Shown here: positions 47,880 through 59,658 of the stretch, piece by piece
How positions within the stretch are numbered: position 1 is the stretch's first letter
How the letters are laid out: each line of letters opens with the position of its first letter
Assembly (NCBI GenBank): GCA_963922205.1
Contig: CAWUHX010000148.1
Span: 248,001 to 312,000, forward strand
Length of the DNA stretch: 64,000 nucleotides
Direction: 5' to 3'
Origin: Romanomermis culicivorax
Taxonomy: Eukaryota > Nematoda > Enoplea > Mermithida > Mermithidae
Position numbers and translations under genes: made by a program
The notes under the pieces: generated by a model
What the model was told of the DNA's origin: nothing
Seen by the model: the letters and a program-made list of their open reading frames with translations, nothing else
The model's database searches: none

Positions 47880-50800
47880 TCAAACCGGGGTAGCACGTTC
47901 GTTAGGATTCAGAGGAATAGATTTATTTAGGTCATCCTCCTCCCCATTTTCGCTTTTACCGCCATCAAATGCTCGATTTTTGGCAATAAAATTTTCTCCA
48001 GTACCATTCGATATGATATTATCGCCATTGTCGAATCGATCATGGTCACTCTGCATATGTATGAGGATAAAAACTAAAAAATTTCAGATCTAAGGCAAGG
48101 GAAAGAACAGACTTTTAGTTTTTGCCAAGCTGGAAGTGATGGTTTGTTCACTAGCACCGAGGGAAACTGATCGCTGAAAAAGAATACAAAAAATAGACAG
48201 TCCGATATTAATTCTCTTCACTCGGACAACATGATATAGAATTTTTCGCAAACTTCAATCCACAATTCTCAACAGCTTAGAAAAACACCTTAAAAAGGAA
48301 CGCACCCGAAATTTTGCTAAAACAAAAAAGAAATTTTGTAAGGTGTTACATAGTACTACAAGCAAAACAGGAACACGGAAGTGAAGAGATTTTTCCTGTA
48401 GTAATGTAACGGAGCTCGGACGGTGGATCAGCCGGTATTTGGGGATGATTAAAAAAATTCGGAATTTCTGCCTCAAAAGTTGGAATGCGGTTCAAAATAT
48501 ATAGTTTTCTCGGTTCAGAAAGCAACGAAGACTTTATGAGGCGGACAGTGCGAAATGATTGAAATTTTGACTATTTCTGTTCCAGAATAAAATAGTTATG
48601 TTCTACCAGAGCTGTGCGCAGAATTTTTTCATGGGGGGGGGGGCGGACTAGATTTTTTTACTGAATAGCCCTAGAAAATGTTTGATTTTATGCGGATATA
48701 CTGTGTGCATGCTGCCTCAGCGGGGTGGGGTGGGGGGGCGGCCGCCCCCCGCTCCCCTCTTGTGCACGGCCCTGTGTTCTACCAAAGGTAGAAATTTTTC
48801 AGGTTCGTCATGTGGCTGGCCAAACAGTTAAAAATTTCACTTTTATTTCAACATCAACTCTCCCGAAATTACATGTGCACAACGTCTCAAAGCAAAGTAT
48901 AAAAATGGAAAAAAAGCTGGAAAGTCAGAACCATGTTTGAACGATTACAAATACAACTCACTCACCGGCTGAGAAATAAGCCTTTGATAACGGAAAGATC
49001 GCTCTTCAATTCCGTGATTTGCCTTTCTAATCGAATGTTGGCATCTTCCTAAAAATTTATGTTTCATATGTCAGCAAAAATATATCAGACTATAACTGAG
49101 ATACCGAACTGACTCTAAGAGATAATTGTTGCAGCAACTTATCCGACAGCTCTTGTTGTCTTTGAACAGCACTAAGGGTTTGCTGCACTGAGTCGACCAA
49201 GAATTTTAGTCCATTTTGAACGTCGCACACGCTATCCTGTATGTTTTGTATCTTATTTTGTTCTACAGTAACGTCGCCGAACCACTTAGGCATGACGATA
49301 TTCTGAAAATGAGCGAATAAACAGAATATTACACAGAGACTTAAAAGATGTCATGCCATGGATATTTTTTTGGTTAAAAACGATCGTAAAAACGGCGTGA
49401 ATTTGTATAGCTCGTAATAGAGTTCCGAGGTCTGGGAGGTTAAGTTACTGTTTTTGGGGCGGAGGGTTATCGATTGCCCAAAACTTCAGAGCGAATCTTT
49501 GAAGAATTTTTTTTTGTTTTTTCGTAAAAAAAGATACGAAAAAACTGTTCAAAGTATAGCAATTTTTGTCCAAAAAACCGCAAAAACTGTATTTATGATG
49601 CGAAGCGCCAAATGGTCATTTCCTACCCCAAAAAAAATTTCAGTTTTTTTTCCACTCAAAAGTATGGGTTTTCTATGGCTACCATATGGCTTGCCATATG
49701 ATGGGCAAATCATGAGAAGGTTCTTATGGCGCTTCCCAACTAATTACATGTATGCTCGTCGTATAATGCACAATCTCCAAAACAGAAAAATTAACAAAAT
49801 GCATTTAGTTAGTATAGAGCTACTGTGGCCAAATGAATCTAGAGCAAAGTAATTTTTACCTTGATCAAAGAAAGGGTAAGATAAGTGGCACCGCCAGCCA
49901 ATACAGCAATGTTCGCAAAATCTCTCCATTTATTATGACCCTTAGGCACTAATGGACTAGCTTGAGCAGAACGACCAACTGATGAAACGTCGTTGCGACT
50001 ACAACTCGGCAATCTGTTGGCGACAGAAATCGCCTCATTTATTTCATCGTCAGTTAGACCTGATGAGAATGTTGATTAGACGGAAATTTATAAGGATAGA
50101 TAATCTGAACGATATACCTTTGTTTTTCAAAAAAACTCTTTTTTCATCGAAAGCCGTCTTCGCAACACGATCGTCCACCAAAAAATTAACAGCTTTTTGA
50201 ACCTGTTAGTAATAGACAATCTGAGTGAAAAAAAGAATTGCTAAGCCAAGCTCATTTCATTATGTAGTGGTGCATGAAAATATCACTTATTTCGATTCGG
50301 GTCAAGGTTCAAAATCACAGATGAGGACGCACATAACAGGTATAATCGTATAAATGGAAAGAGGAGTGATCCGCAAGTCGGACGGCAAAATTGAGGGGCA
50401 GAAATTTTAGGAAACAATTTGGATTTTCGATTTAAACATTGAAAGTATGAAAAAATTAGTGTATCTTACTTAAGACTAGATCACTGATCTAGGAATTAGT
50501 TTTTCAACAAGCATATGTATGCATTGCATACTTTTTTAAATTCTTTTCTATCCAAGAGAAAGACCAACTATAGTTATTCCGCAGCGGTGTCAGTGAAGTA
50601 GCGAAGGGGAAGATGGGAATTCTCCTGAAGGAAAAGTGAGACCGAACAATTGATATTTTGGCGCGCTGAGAACGTCAAAATGTTCAAATTTCACAAAACT
50701 TGCTCAAAGCTCAAGTCTCGATTAAAATCAAACAGATTCTGCTATCGAAGAAGTAAAAAACCATAATTTATAGGTATTTCAAGCATCATGGACATAATCA

Positions 50801-52510
50801 GTATAATTTTTTGCAACCGAAGAGGGGAAAAAATTCGTGACGATGTATCTTGTCGAGATACGCTCCAAAACACATCTTTTAGCGCTGTAGCTCACCGTTT
50901 TTCCGCACTTGCACTATAATGAGGACACAAATTCTGGGTCCTTTCCACAAATATGGAGAAAAAAATGCCTTTTAAAAGGCCCAAATAGAATAATTTTCGC
51001 CGGTTAGATATAATTAACGTTACTTATCTGAATTTGCCTCATGCGCGACTCTCAAGAAGCCTAGTACCAACTCAATAAATATTTAATTGTTTCAGTGCTT
51101 CTGTAGTGTTTTTTTCATTTCTAATCATTAATATTTGACAGCTTTTCAAATGTAGTTAGGATTTCAACCTGTCTGCTACTTTTATAATTCAAATTTTTTC
51201 TCATTTAGTGATTGTTGATACAGTTGTAGGCAAAACTGGAATATGAAATGTTCTCAAAGCGACATACAAAACGTTTCAAAAGCTTATTTTTCAATTTTAG
51301 TGATGTTTTGCTGCTAAGCGTAAGATCCTAAACGGTGTTTAATAGTCAGTTTTCCAATAAGTTCATTCAACTTAAATTATACATATTTTTTAGTCTTTCA
51401 CTAAGATATTTTTGCTGTGTATATGTCATTTTGAAACATACATAAAACTGGGGGGAAGTGCTATGGGAACCCCCCCCCAGAAATCGTCGACCACATGGCT
51501 AGTCATTAGGCGACCGCCCCCCCATGATTATCCAATCCTATGGCTAGCCATATGGTAGCCGTAGGAAACCCCATACTTTTGGTCGAAAAATACTGAAAAA
51601 TGTCAGTTTTTTGATGAAAAATGTCAATTTTTGAACAAAAAATGGTCAAAAATTTGAATTTTCTGGGCGCTTCGCGCCATGAGTACATTTTTCGGCCTTT
51701 TTAGACAAAAATTATTTTTTATACTATTTTTCGAACTCATTTCATGAAAAAAATCGAATTTTTTTCCTTGAGAGACGCCTCCCCCCAAAATTTTGGGAAT
51801 CACTGACCCCGGCCCAAAAAAAGTCGCCCGACACCAACCCCCTGAACTCGGGGCCCCGTTACATTACATGTATATATGTTTTGAAAAATCTTCGGTGCTT
51901 CACGCCGATTCTCATGGCACATAGGCAATAAGACTTACTCTAATCGAAAAACAGCTTTAAAAATTTAAAATTGTGACTGTGAAATAGCGACTGTGAGCTT
52001 TCTTGAGCGAAAAGACGCGTTTTAATAAATTGTCTCCGCGGAAAAAGTTTTGTGTTCTTTCCACGACTGTGGGAAAAAGTTCGTGGGAAAACAGCGCTCT
52101 AACTTGATTTTTGATATATGCATGATGGTTGAAAATTTTGAGTTCCTGGGGAGTATTTTGGCCAAGTCTATAAGCTGTGTCACTGTAGGGCTACTATGCT
52201 CGAAAATTCCGACGATTTTTTGGTTTATAGCATGCACGCACACCGCGTCTTCCCAACAACCAGAATATCAAACCACAAAGCTGATAAAAATTCTATGATT
52301 TCTGTATTTGATTTTTTAAATTTATGCCGTCAAGCCGTTCTTTAATTGAAACTTGCAATTACAGCCTACAAAGTTATTTTCTTGATCCTCAACCAAATTC
52401 TACATTTCTAAAGAGTCATGAAGCATTCAAAAATTATAATACGCTTTTCCACTCACTAAGTCCTGTCGAATCACGGAACTAACAGACTTTATCGATGTAT
52501 CGTCTCCCAT
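47880..52510 (-). CDS. PEX14: PEX14, peroxisomal docking-complex protein
   Basis: Seven exons join in phase to 283 residues: 52510-52457, 50202-50118, 50059-49860, 49302-49105, 49048-48966, 48173-48113, 48050-47880. PEX14 sits in the peroxisomal membrane and, with PEX13, receives the cargo receptor PEX5. The N-terminal PEX5/PEX19-binding domain is clear (VQKAVNFLVDDR, KRVFLKNKGLTDDEI). A hydrophobic segment follows at about residues 92-113 (NKWRDFANIAVLAGGATY onward), then a Gln/Glu/Leu-rich coiled coil (residues 120-205), the short block SRDQFPSV...PAWQ that also occurs in vertebrate PEX14, and an acidic C-terminus ending EEDDLNKSIP...TPV. It is shorter than human PEX14 (377) mainly in the acidic tail. 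The GTCTGT donor at 48112 is non-standard and that border is the least certain. Intron 1 (2.3 kb) and the 48.2-49.0 kb intron carry repeats. Confidence 0.93.
48607..48774. mobile_element. hAT-like MITE, 168 bp, CAGAGCTGTG/CACGGCCCTG ends
   Basis: Ends CAGAGCTGTGCGCAG and TGTGCACGGCCCTG; exact 8-bp duplication TGTTCTAC at 48599-48606 and 48775-48782. Same family as 30601-30749. It has G-rich and C-rich runs around GGCGGCCGCC. Lies in a PEX14 intron. Confidence 0.88.
49430..49720. repeat. interspersed repeat, 'CCATATGG' family
   Basis: Contains the shared blocks GATGCGAAGCGCCAAATG, AAAAGTATGGGTTT and the palindrome-rich CCATATGGCTTGCCATATG. Lies in a PEX14 intron; non-coding. Confidence 0.5.
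50203..51444. other. PEX14 intron 1 DNA, proximal part
   Basis: AT-rich, non-coding, no recognised repeat ends. Confidence 0.4.
51445..51875. repeat. interspersed repeat, 'CCATATGG' family, longest copy
   Basis: The most complete copy: a C-run end (AACCCCCCCCCAG), two CATGGCTAG/CTAGCCATATGG palindromic blocks, GGTCGAAAAATAC, TTCTGGGCGCTTCGCGCC (hairpin at 51664-51679) and an end rich in GGGGCCCCG. No target duplication was identified. Lies in PEX14 intron 1. Confidence 0.55.
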
Positions 52511-52866
52511 AGTTCTAGGTCCTGTCGTGAGCGGAACGCTGTCAATATACGCGGTTTAGTACGGCCCTTAAAGATAAAATAATTATTTATTGCAGAGAGG
52601 AAAAACAAAGTTAGTAATAAATTTATCGAACAGAAACGAAAAAAATCGTGCTTGAAGAATTGACCGAGAAATTTAAGGCACGAAACAATACCGCTCGATA
52701 CACGGCAGAATATAGGTTACAGTAAATTTTCGTTATTTCTGCAATGGGGTACACAGGCTTACCGAAGTAACTTTAAGCCTCCCTTTATTGCTGAGATCGA
52801 AGATTTTCAACTCTTTCGTTAAAGATGTCAACTTGGAGCAATTAACTATCTACTGCGAAGATAATT

Positions 52867-53025
52867 CATACCTGTAAGACCTCCGGTCGATTAGGGAGGG
52901 GGTAAACTCCAAATTCGTGAAATTGGGGCGCCCATTTTCCTAAGAACCCTGAGGTCCCCAAAAAAAGGTTGTCTGAGTTGGGGGAGGATCTACGAATCTT
53001 ACTCCCAACTACAGCTAAATTTAGA
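52867..53025. mobile_element. CATACCTGTA-family MITE, diverged, just upstream of PEX14
   Basis: Left end CATACCTGTAAGACCTCC at 52867 is well kept; the right end (AACTACAGCTA) is degenerate. About 360 bp upstream of the PEX14 start codon. Confidence 0.5.
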
Positions 53026-53275
53026 CAGGCTTGAAGTTCGTTGATTCAACTTTGATGCCATCTTCAAATATCGGATAATCCATTGATCTTTCTTACCCTA
53101 TGATGAATTTTTTACATTACACCTACGTTTAGTATACACTCGATCTGGTCAACAGAATTTCTTATACGTTCTTAAATGCAATCTTGACTTGACTGCAAAA
53201 AAATTCTTTTGCCATTTGGAGCGCTATAATACGGAACTATCTTCCAGAAAGAGCTAAGGCTGCGGCCAGGGTTTT

Positions 53276-53453
53276 TTTTCGCACCTTGCGGAAATCGGAC
53301 CAGGAAATTTTTTGCACCATTAATAAAAACTACTAGCATTTAAAAAGATTTCCGTTCCGTGCGGAAAATTTGCCGGAAATTTTTAGCACGAGCCCGGAAA
53401 AATCCGTACTATGTGGAAAAAAACCTGGCCGTACTACGCGGAAAAAAACCTGG
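53276..53453. mobile_element. short inverted-repeat element, CCAGGGTTTTTTTT ends
   Basis: Ends CCAGGGTTTTTTTTCGCAC and GCGGAAAAAAACCTGG; the interior has several GCGGAAA blocks in both orientations, like the 36.8-37.9 kb element. No target duplication seen. Confidence 0.55.
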
Positions 53454-53629
53454 CAGTTTTTAAAAGGTATTTAACAGAAGTTAACTTGCTTCAGTCTCTA
53501 AGCTTTTAGATGCGATTATTTCTTTCCTAACGTAAAATCAATTCAAAAGCTTCATGGAGGCATTTTTCGGAAAGTTATAGTCTTCTTACTCATATATTCA
53601 TGAGAGTTTACAAATAAATTACTGGTTTA

Positions 53630-55018
53630 TGATATTTCTTTGGATTGTGTCTACATAGATTATGAAAAAGCCTTTGATTCTGTATCTCACTCTAAATTAT
53701 TACTTAAACTAGCAGGTTATGGTATATCTGATTCCCTAAAAAGATGGATTTCTGCTTTTCAGTTCAAACGCTACCAACGAGTTAATATAGAAACTTATTT
53801 ATCTGAATTCTCTTCTGTCACAAGTCGTGTTCCACAAGGCAGCGTCTTAGGACCAACACTATTCCTGTTGTATATAAACGATCTTTCTGACAACATCAAG
53901 TCCAATATGTTTTTGTATGCTGATGATGTAAAAATTTTGAACTCCTCTACTAATAATCATATTCTCCAAGCAGATCTTGATAGAATTTCTGCCTGATCTG
54001 CTCTCTGACAGCTTGATATCTCTCCTGATAAAAGTAAAGTACTCCACCTTGGTTATTCTAATCCTATATACATTGTTATCAGTTGGATAGCCGATATTTG
54101 CCCCATAAAGAGCAAACTGTAAAAGATCTCGGTGTGCTTATTTCTCACAATCTATCTTTCAAAAACCATATCAACTCAATTGTGAACAGAGCTCACCAAC
54201 GGAGTTCCTTGATCTTGAAAGCTTTTACTTCGAGAAATAAATCAGTTCTAATTAAAGCCTTCAATACATAATGTCAGACCGATACGAGTACTGCTCCACC
54301 GTGTGGAATCCTTTTCACATAAATGAAATTCTGCTGATCGAAAATGTACAACGGAAGTTTACCAAGAGATTATTTGGTTAAAACTCTGGCCTTCCTTACG
54401 AAGAACGTCTAAAAGCTCTTTATCAAGAACGACTTGAAACCCACAGATTTATAGCTGCTCTTTCTTTAATGTATAAAATTATCAGTGATCACACTTGTAT
54501 AGACAAAAATGATTTCTTTACGCAAAACTCTAATGACAACACTCATCGCCAACATGATTTCAAGCTCATTACTGGCAAAGCTAAAACCAATTTGAGATTA
54601 TATGATTTTTGTAACAGGTATATCAATATATCGAATTATCTTCCTTCAGAAGCTATCAATTCTTCCAGTCTGCAATGTTTTGAGAATAAAATTATGAAAA
54701 TCAATTTTTCCAAATTCTATGGGGGAGCGCTTTAGTTCGTTACATTTTGTAACCTGCGCTTCCTAGACTAATCGAACTTGTCTTTACAGTACTAGTTTGT
54801 TCATTTCGAACTTACATTACGTTGAAACTTTCGTTGTTTTATTTCCGTTTTTTAACCCTGTCTGATTTCTGGATATTTTTCTTTCTCGCTATCTTTGTGT
54901 ATTTTCTTTTTACATTTGTTCGGTCTTAAAAATGTTTTTAGTGTTTCACCGTAATACTCTATGGATTTTTTATATTTACTTTCTTTTGTCTTCGACTAGT
55001 AAACATCATCATCATCAA
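53630..55018 (+). mobile_element. non-LTR retrotransposon (CR1/Jockey-like), 5'-truncated copy 1
   Basis: Fragments of a reverse transcriptase in three frames: 53640-53996 (YIDYEKAFDSVSHSKLL, RVPQGSVLGPTLFLLYINDL, catalytic FLYADDVK), 54083-54271 (VKDLGVLISHNLSF) and 54469-54735 (GKAKTNLRLYDF...). Stops and frameshifts make it inactive. Endonuclease and ORF1 are absent. The 3' end has a stem-loop after the stop and finishes in a short ATC repeat at about 55004-55018, directly followed by a right end of a CATACCTGTA element. Confidence 0.85.
54739..54753 (+). other. 3'-UTR stem-loop of non-LTR copy 1
   Basis: GTTAC, loop ATTTT, GTAAC, followed by CTGCGCTTCCTA, right after the end of the RT frame. 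The same stem recurs in two other copies. Confidence 0.6.
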
Positions 55019-55441
55019 AAAAAGTGGGTTCCCCCTCAATTACAGGTATGCAGTAACGCCAGATCAAATTTTTAGGGAATGCCAGATTTTTTAGCAAATA
55101 ATGCCAGAAAAATGCCAGATTGATTTCAAATAATGCCAGATTTTTAATGCTAAAAATAACGAGACAAAAACCCTTTTTAAGCATAAAAATCACTAAATTG
55201 ATCCAACAATAGAAAAATTATTCAAATTTGCATATATAGCAGAAGCTGCAAATGTTTGAACATCAACAAGATTCATAAAATACTCCAGAGCAAGCGTCAC
55301 TAGTTACAACGTCACATTCATATATCGGAAGAGCCCAAAATCTTTTTTTTGCATTTCTAGATTTTTGTCCACCAAAAACACTGATTTAGCGTAAAAAACA
55401 GTGGGCTGCCTAGTGACGCCTTTTACGAGCCACATAGGTAC

Positions 55442-55627
55442 CATACCTGTAATTGGGGGGGGGGGGGGTTGGGAGGGAGCCCACCCAACCTGGCCAACCA
55501 TATACCCAACCCCCCCCAGTTCCGAAAAAATTAAAAAAATTGGCAAAAAGTATGTTTTTGGCCTTTTTTGAGAAAAATTTCGACTTTTTTCGACCCCCTC
55601 CCCCAAAATTTCGGATTTACTCCCCCC
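55442..55627. mobile_element. CATACCTGTA-family MITE, right end replaced
   Basis: Left end CATACCTGTAATTGG followed by a 12-base G run. The interior is typical of the family up to about 55625, where it passes directly into the GTGTTTTTTTGTGCC start of another element, so the right terminus is missing. Confidence 0.6.
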
Positions 55628-56625
55628 GGTGTTTTTTTGTGCCAAAACATGGTTTTTGGCACAAAAAATTTTGAGCGTTTGTGCCAATTGGCACAAAATT
55701 TTTGGCTGATCAAACATTTAATTTCCTTGATTTTTAGACGTTTTAAGGACTAAAAATGCAAAAAACTTTCGGCGCTTCGCACCAAATCAATGAATAAAAT
55801 AATATTTCCTACTCGTATATTTGACCCGAACGCGAACGATTTCTCCTCGAACAGTATATCAGTATTGTTGCAGAAAACTTCATACGCTGTCAATGACTGA
55901 TGAATGAAAAGGAATTCTGAATATTCTCTGTTCATTCAGTGAGATTCGGATTTAAAACTAAAATTTTTACTTTCTGTGTTTGATTAATTGAATCAGAAAA
56001 ATCGATATCATTGCAATGTTTGGACCGAAAATTCACACAATTTTCCACGTTATTTCCTCTAGTCTTTACATTGTAGTTAAATATTATATAGATATTCGTA
56101 GTCGAAAATTGAATCAATTTGATCATCAATTCTAGAGCCTCAATTTTCTCGGCATTTCATTTCTTTTTGAGTCGCCGCGAACTATTTTCTTGCACAGTTT
56201 TTTCTTATCTCATTGACATGATTAGCTGAAAAATAGGTTAGGCTGGGCAAGATTTTTACAGAAATATAATGCGGTTAAACTTAGCTTTAATTTATATTTT
56301 TATCAGACTTTTGGCCTAAAATCTTTCCAGTTTTCACATACCTGTACTTGAGGGGGGGAGGGGATTGGGGGGCGGACCCCCCAACTTGGCCAACCATATA
56401 CCCAACCCCGCCCCCAGTTTGGAAAAAATTCGAAAAATTTTCAAAAAAGTGTATGTTTTTTGGGAAAAATTTCAACTTTTTTCGATCCCCCCCCCAAACT
56501 GGTCGGACCTCTTACAGGTATGAGTTTTCAGTATATGTTTCTAGTGGAGAAATTTTTTTTGTGCCATTGGCACAAATTTTTTTGGCCTCTTGTGCAATTG
56601 GCACAAACGTCCGTGCACAAAAAAA
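55628..56625. mobile_element. TAGTGTTTTT-family hAT-like element with nested MITE
   Basis: Left part matches 1630-1800 (AAAACATGGTTTTTGGCAC, the TTTGTGCCAATTGGCACAAA palindrome, hairpin at 55770-55785); right part ends CGTCCGTGCACAAAAAAA. A CATACCTGTA MITE at 56337-56522 interrupts it. Non-coding. Confidence 0.6.
56337..56522. mobile_element. CATACCTGTA-family MITE, 186 bp, with exact 8-bp duplication
   Basis: Ends CATACCTGTACTTG and TTACAGGTATG, with the exact 8-bp flank AGTTTTCA on both sides (56329-56336 and 56523-56530). This is the best evidence that the family generates 8-bp target duplications, i.e. is hAT-like. Confidence 0.85.
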
Positions 56626-57218
56626 TCGCTGCCCCCCCCAACTGGTCGGCCCTTTTACAAGTATGCCACATACATGCCTTTAATTGATTTTTCACTGAGA
56701 CGCGATGTTTTAAACTTTTAGAAGAAATGCAACTCGATTTTATGGACAGGATAAGTACGTCCAGAAATCTTGAGAGAAAAATGAGCATTGAACAATGAAA
56801 CGAATCAATTGAAATCAGAAAACAAATTGTTTTCATTCAATTCTACAGTAGACTCGAGCTGATGGAATGCAGAGCCAGTCGGAAATGCTGGAATTATGCC
56901 AAAAATCAGACCGTTATGCCAGAATTATGCCCAAACAGTGCCAGATCTGATATCGAAAATGCCAGTGTGGCAACACTGCAGATATGGGGAAAAGGCCCCC
57001 GGCAAAAAAAGTTTTCGGCGCTAGGCACCGTTTTTTTCCTCAAATGGGGTCTCTTGAGGAAAAAAATTCCTAAATGAGGATAAACATTTTGGGTATGGTT
57101 CTCACTGTGGAAAATATTTATGGGAATTCAAAACCGAAAACATGCGTTTTGGAGGACTTGAAAGGGTCAAACACTGGATAATGACACTTTGCCTGAATTC
57201 AAAAACCGATCAAGCGTT
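56626..57218. other. repeat-derived, non-coding DNA
   Basis: Starts with an isolated right end (ACTGGTCGGCCCTTTTACAA) of the CATACCTGTA family and includes the hairpin-like CGGCGCTAGGCACCG at 57016-57030. No gene. Confidence 0.4.
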
Positions 57219-57955
57219 AAAAGAAAGAAAGAAATTTATTAAATGCGAATAAATACAAGAGTAAATGCGACTAATACAAAAAAGCTCATGGACGTGACAA
57301 AAGCACGTGCGAATTGAGCTTTAAAAAACGACTCAATTTAGACCGAAAATAGGGCATATTGTTCAAATGAATGATATCATTGGGTAGAGAATTCCAAACA
57401 TCAATATTTCGCGAGCGAAAATCATGTTTTAAAGCGTTAGAGTTATATTTCGATTTATACAATTTAAATAAGTTAGACGCGCGATAATTGAATGGACTTA
57501 AAGTGAAAAATAAGTTGGGTGGAATAACTTTAAATTTCAAAATTAAGAACATGTGAGATAAGTCGATACACGTACGTCTAAATGCAAGGTCATCAAGGCC
57601 AGATTTGTTGAGGCGCTCCTTATAGCTTAAATCTTTATATCCAAAAAGTCTTTTTGTAAACCTTCGTTGAACTTTTTCTATCAATTTAGTATCCCCAACC
57701 AGACAAGGATTCCAGAGTGGTGAACCATATTCCAGGATAGGGAGAACATAGGATTTAAAAACCCCTGATTTTTAATTCATTGAAGTTAGAGTGAAAACAT
57801 TTTAAAATCAAATTCGCTACCCTAAATGCTTTTTTAACCACATAATTACAGTGGGCAGTTGCTGATAATTTTTCGTTGAACATAACACCAAGATCCTTCA
57901 TGCCTTCATTCAGTTGCTGACAATTTTTCGTTGAACATAACACCAAGATCGTTGT
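57219..57955 (-). mobile_element. non-LTR retrotransposon copy 2, 3' part
   Basis: Minus-strand frames 58171-57755 (part) and 57684-57286 encode the region after the RT core: GVMFNEKLSA, a central ILEYGSPLWNP block, IEKVQRRFTKRLFGYKDLSY and the closing DVWNSLPNDII. A frameshift near 57765 separates them. The tail is a (TTTC)n run at 57219-57232. It is truncated at about 57955, where it meets copy 3 head to head. A 41-bp segment is duplicated at 57857-57897 and 57912-57952. Confidence 0.8.
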
Positions 57956-58349
57956 TCTTTCATCAGTATCTTTCACCATTCCAATCGTTTTAGCAGCCAT
58001 AAAAAGCATCAAGCCATCCACAGCACTGGGACCCGACAATCTTTGTGCTTTTTTGATCAAAAAACTTGCTACACATTTGGCCCAACCACTTTCATCAATT
58101 TTTGAAGTTTCTTTCCAGACGAGCCACCTTCCTAAGTTATGGAATTTTGCAAGTGTTGTTCCTATTTTCAAAAAAGGTGACCCAGTCCAGGTTGAAAATT
58201 ATCGTCCTGTTTCCCTATGTTCAGTCCCATGCAAAATTATGGAAAAATATTAATAATAAAATTTTAAATTTCCTTCATCAGCATAACCTTTTAGCAGATC
58301 AACAGTTTGTTTTCCTAAAACATAGATCCTGGGAACTACAGTTATTCAA

Positions 58350-58505
58350 GTGTGTCAACTGTAAGAGCTATATATATGCCTTTTTGACCAAGCACAGCAT
58401 ATTCGTATTTATTCTGTATTTAATTAACTTATTCGTTTATTTTATTATATTCTCCTAATATTGCTTAGTGCCGTTGCAAATAAAATCATCATCATCATCA
58501 TCAAA
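58350..58505 (+). repeat. insertion inside non-LTR copy 3, ending in (ATC)n
   Basis: RT similarity stops after the residues QLFKC and resumes at NSWLNQLDKGHSLD. The 150 bases between are not RT-like and end AATAAAATCATCATCATCATC, the same tail type as copy 1. Probably the 3' end of another LINE or a SINE using that tail. Confidence 0.5.
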
Positions 58506-59641
58506 AACTCATGGTTAAATCAGTTGGACAAAGGACACTCCTTAGACATAGTGTACATTGATTTTGCCAAGGCCTTTGACTCAGTTTCCCATTCTAAGCT
58601 CCTTCTCAAACTTTCTGAATATGGTCTCTCTGGTCCTTTTTTAAGCTGGATATCAAATTTTCTTAAGAATAGATTTCAACGGGTCAAAATTGGAAACTCC
58701 CTATCATCTCAGCTCAAAGTGTCAAGTAGTGTGCCACAAGGTAGTGTATTAGGTCCAACTTTGTTTCTTTTGTACATAAATGACATTATTGACAATATCA
58801 AAAGTGAAATTTTTCTTTTTGCAGATGATCTAAAAATGTTCAATGTATCTACAAATTTTATGATTCTTCAACAAGACCTTGATACTCTTCCAATTGGTTA
58901 ACCGCTTAGCATTTACCTATATCTACTACAAAAAGTTATGTCTTGTATTTGGGTGCGAAAAACCCATCGTGTCAATATACACTTTGTTACCAACATCTCC
59001 CATCAAACGCAAGTTATGTTAAAGATTTGGGAATTCTTATATCTCCTAATATGAAGTTTAAAGAACACTATAGATCCATCGTAAAAAATGCGTATAAAAT
59101 GTCTACTTTAATTTTAAAGTTTTTCGTCTCCCGTGAGAAAAACACTCTAGCAAAGGCTTTCGTTACTTATGCACATCCAATATTAGAATACTGTAGTTCA
59201 GTATGGAATCCGCATATTTTAGCAGACGTAGTTAGGTTACATCGAAAATTTTCAACATAGATTTACCAGAAAGATTTTTTGGTTATAAATCTGATTTGTC
59301 CTATGAAAATAGACTTCAAAGGCTAGGTCTACATAAGCTTGATATTCGTAGATTAGAATTTGCACTCTGTATCATGTACAACATAATCCACAAAAAAACA
59401 ATTCTAAATCCTGATGTCTTTTTTTGTATAAACAACAACAATACGCATCATAATCATGATCTAAGATTGACAATAAAGTCAGTTCATACTACTGCTTGCC
59501 ATTTTGATTTTTTTAACCATTATATTAATGTCTGGAACTCTTTATCTTTTGATATCGTTAATTCTCCCAGTTTGCACACTTTCAAAGAAAAAATTAAACT
59601 TCTAGACTTTGATAATCGAATTGGGGGGGTGCATGTAAGTT

Positions 59642-59658
59642 GTTACTTTTCAAGTAAC
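59642..59658 (+). other. 3'-UTR stem-loop of non-LTR copy 3
   Basis: GTTACTT, loop TTC, AAGTAAC, then CT; about 20 bases before the stop-distal region of the copy and equivalent in place to the stem-loops at 54739 and 63276. Confidence 0.5.

Noticed and set aside
47749..48093. 114-codon plus-strand frame
   Set aside because: It lies opposite the last PEX14 exon, which is supported by phase and similarity.
55304..55717. 137-codon minus frame and overlapping plus frames
   Set aside because: All cross two fused MITEs; frames appear in every copy of the family only because of G/C homopolymers.
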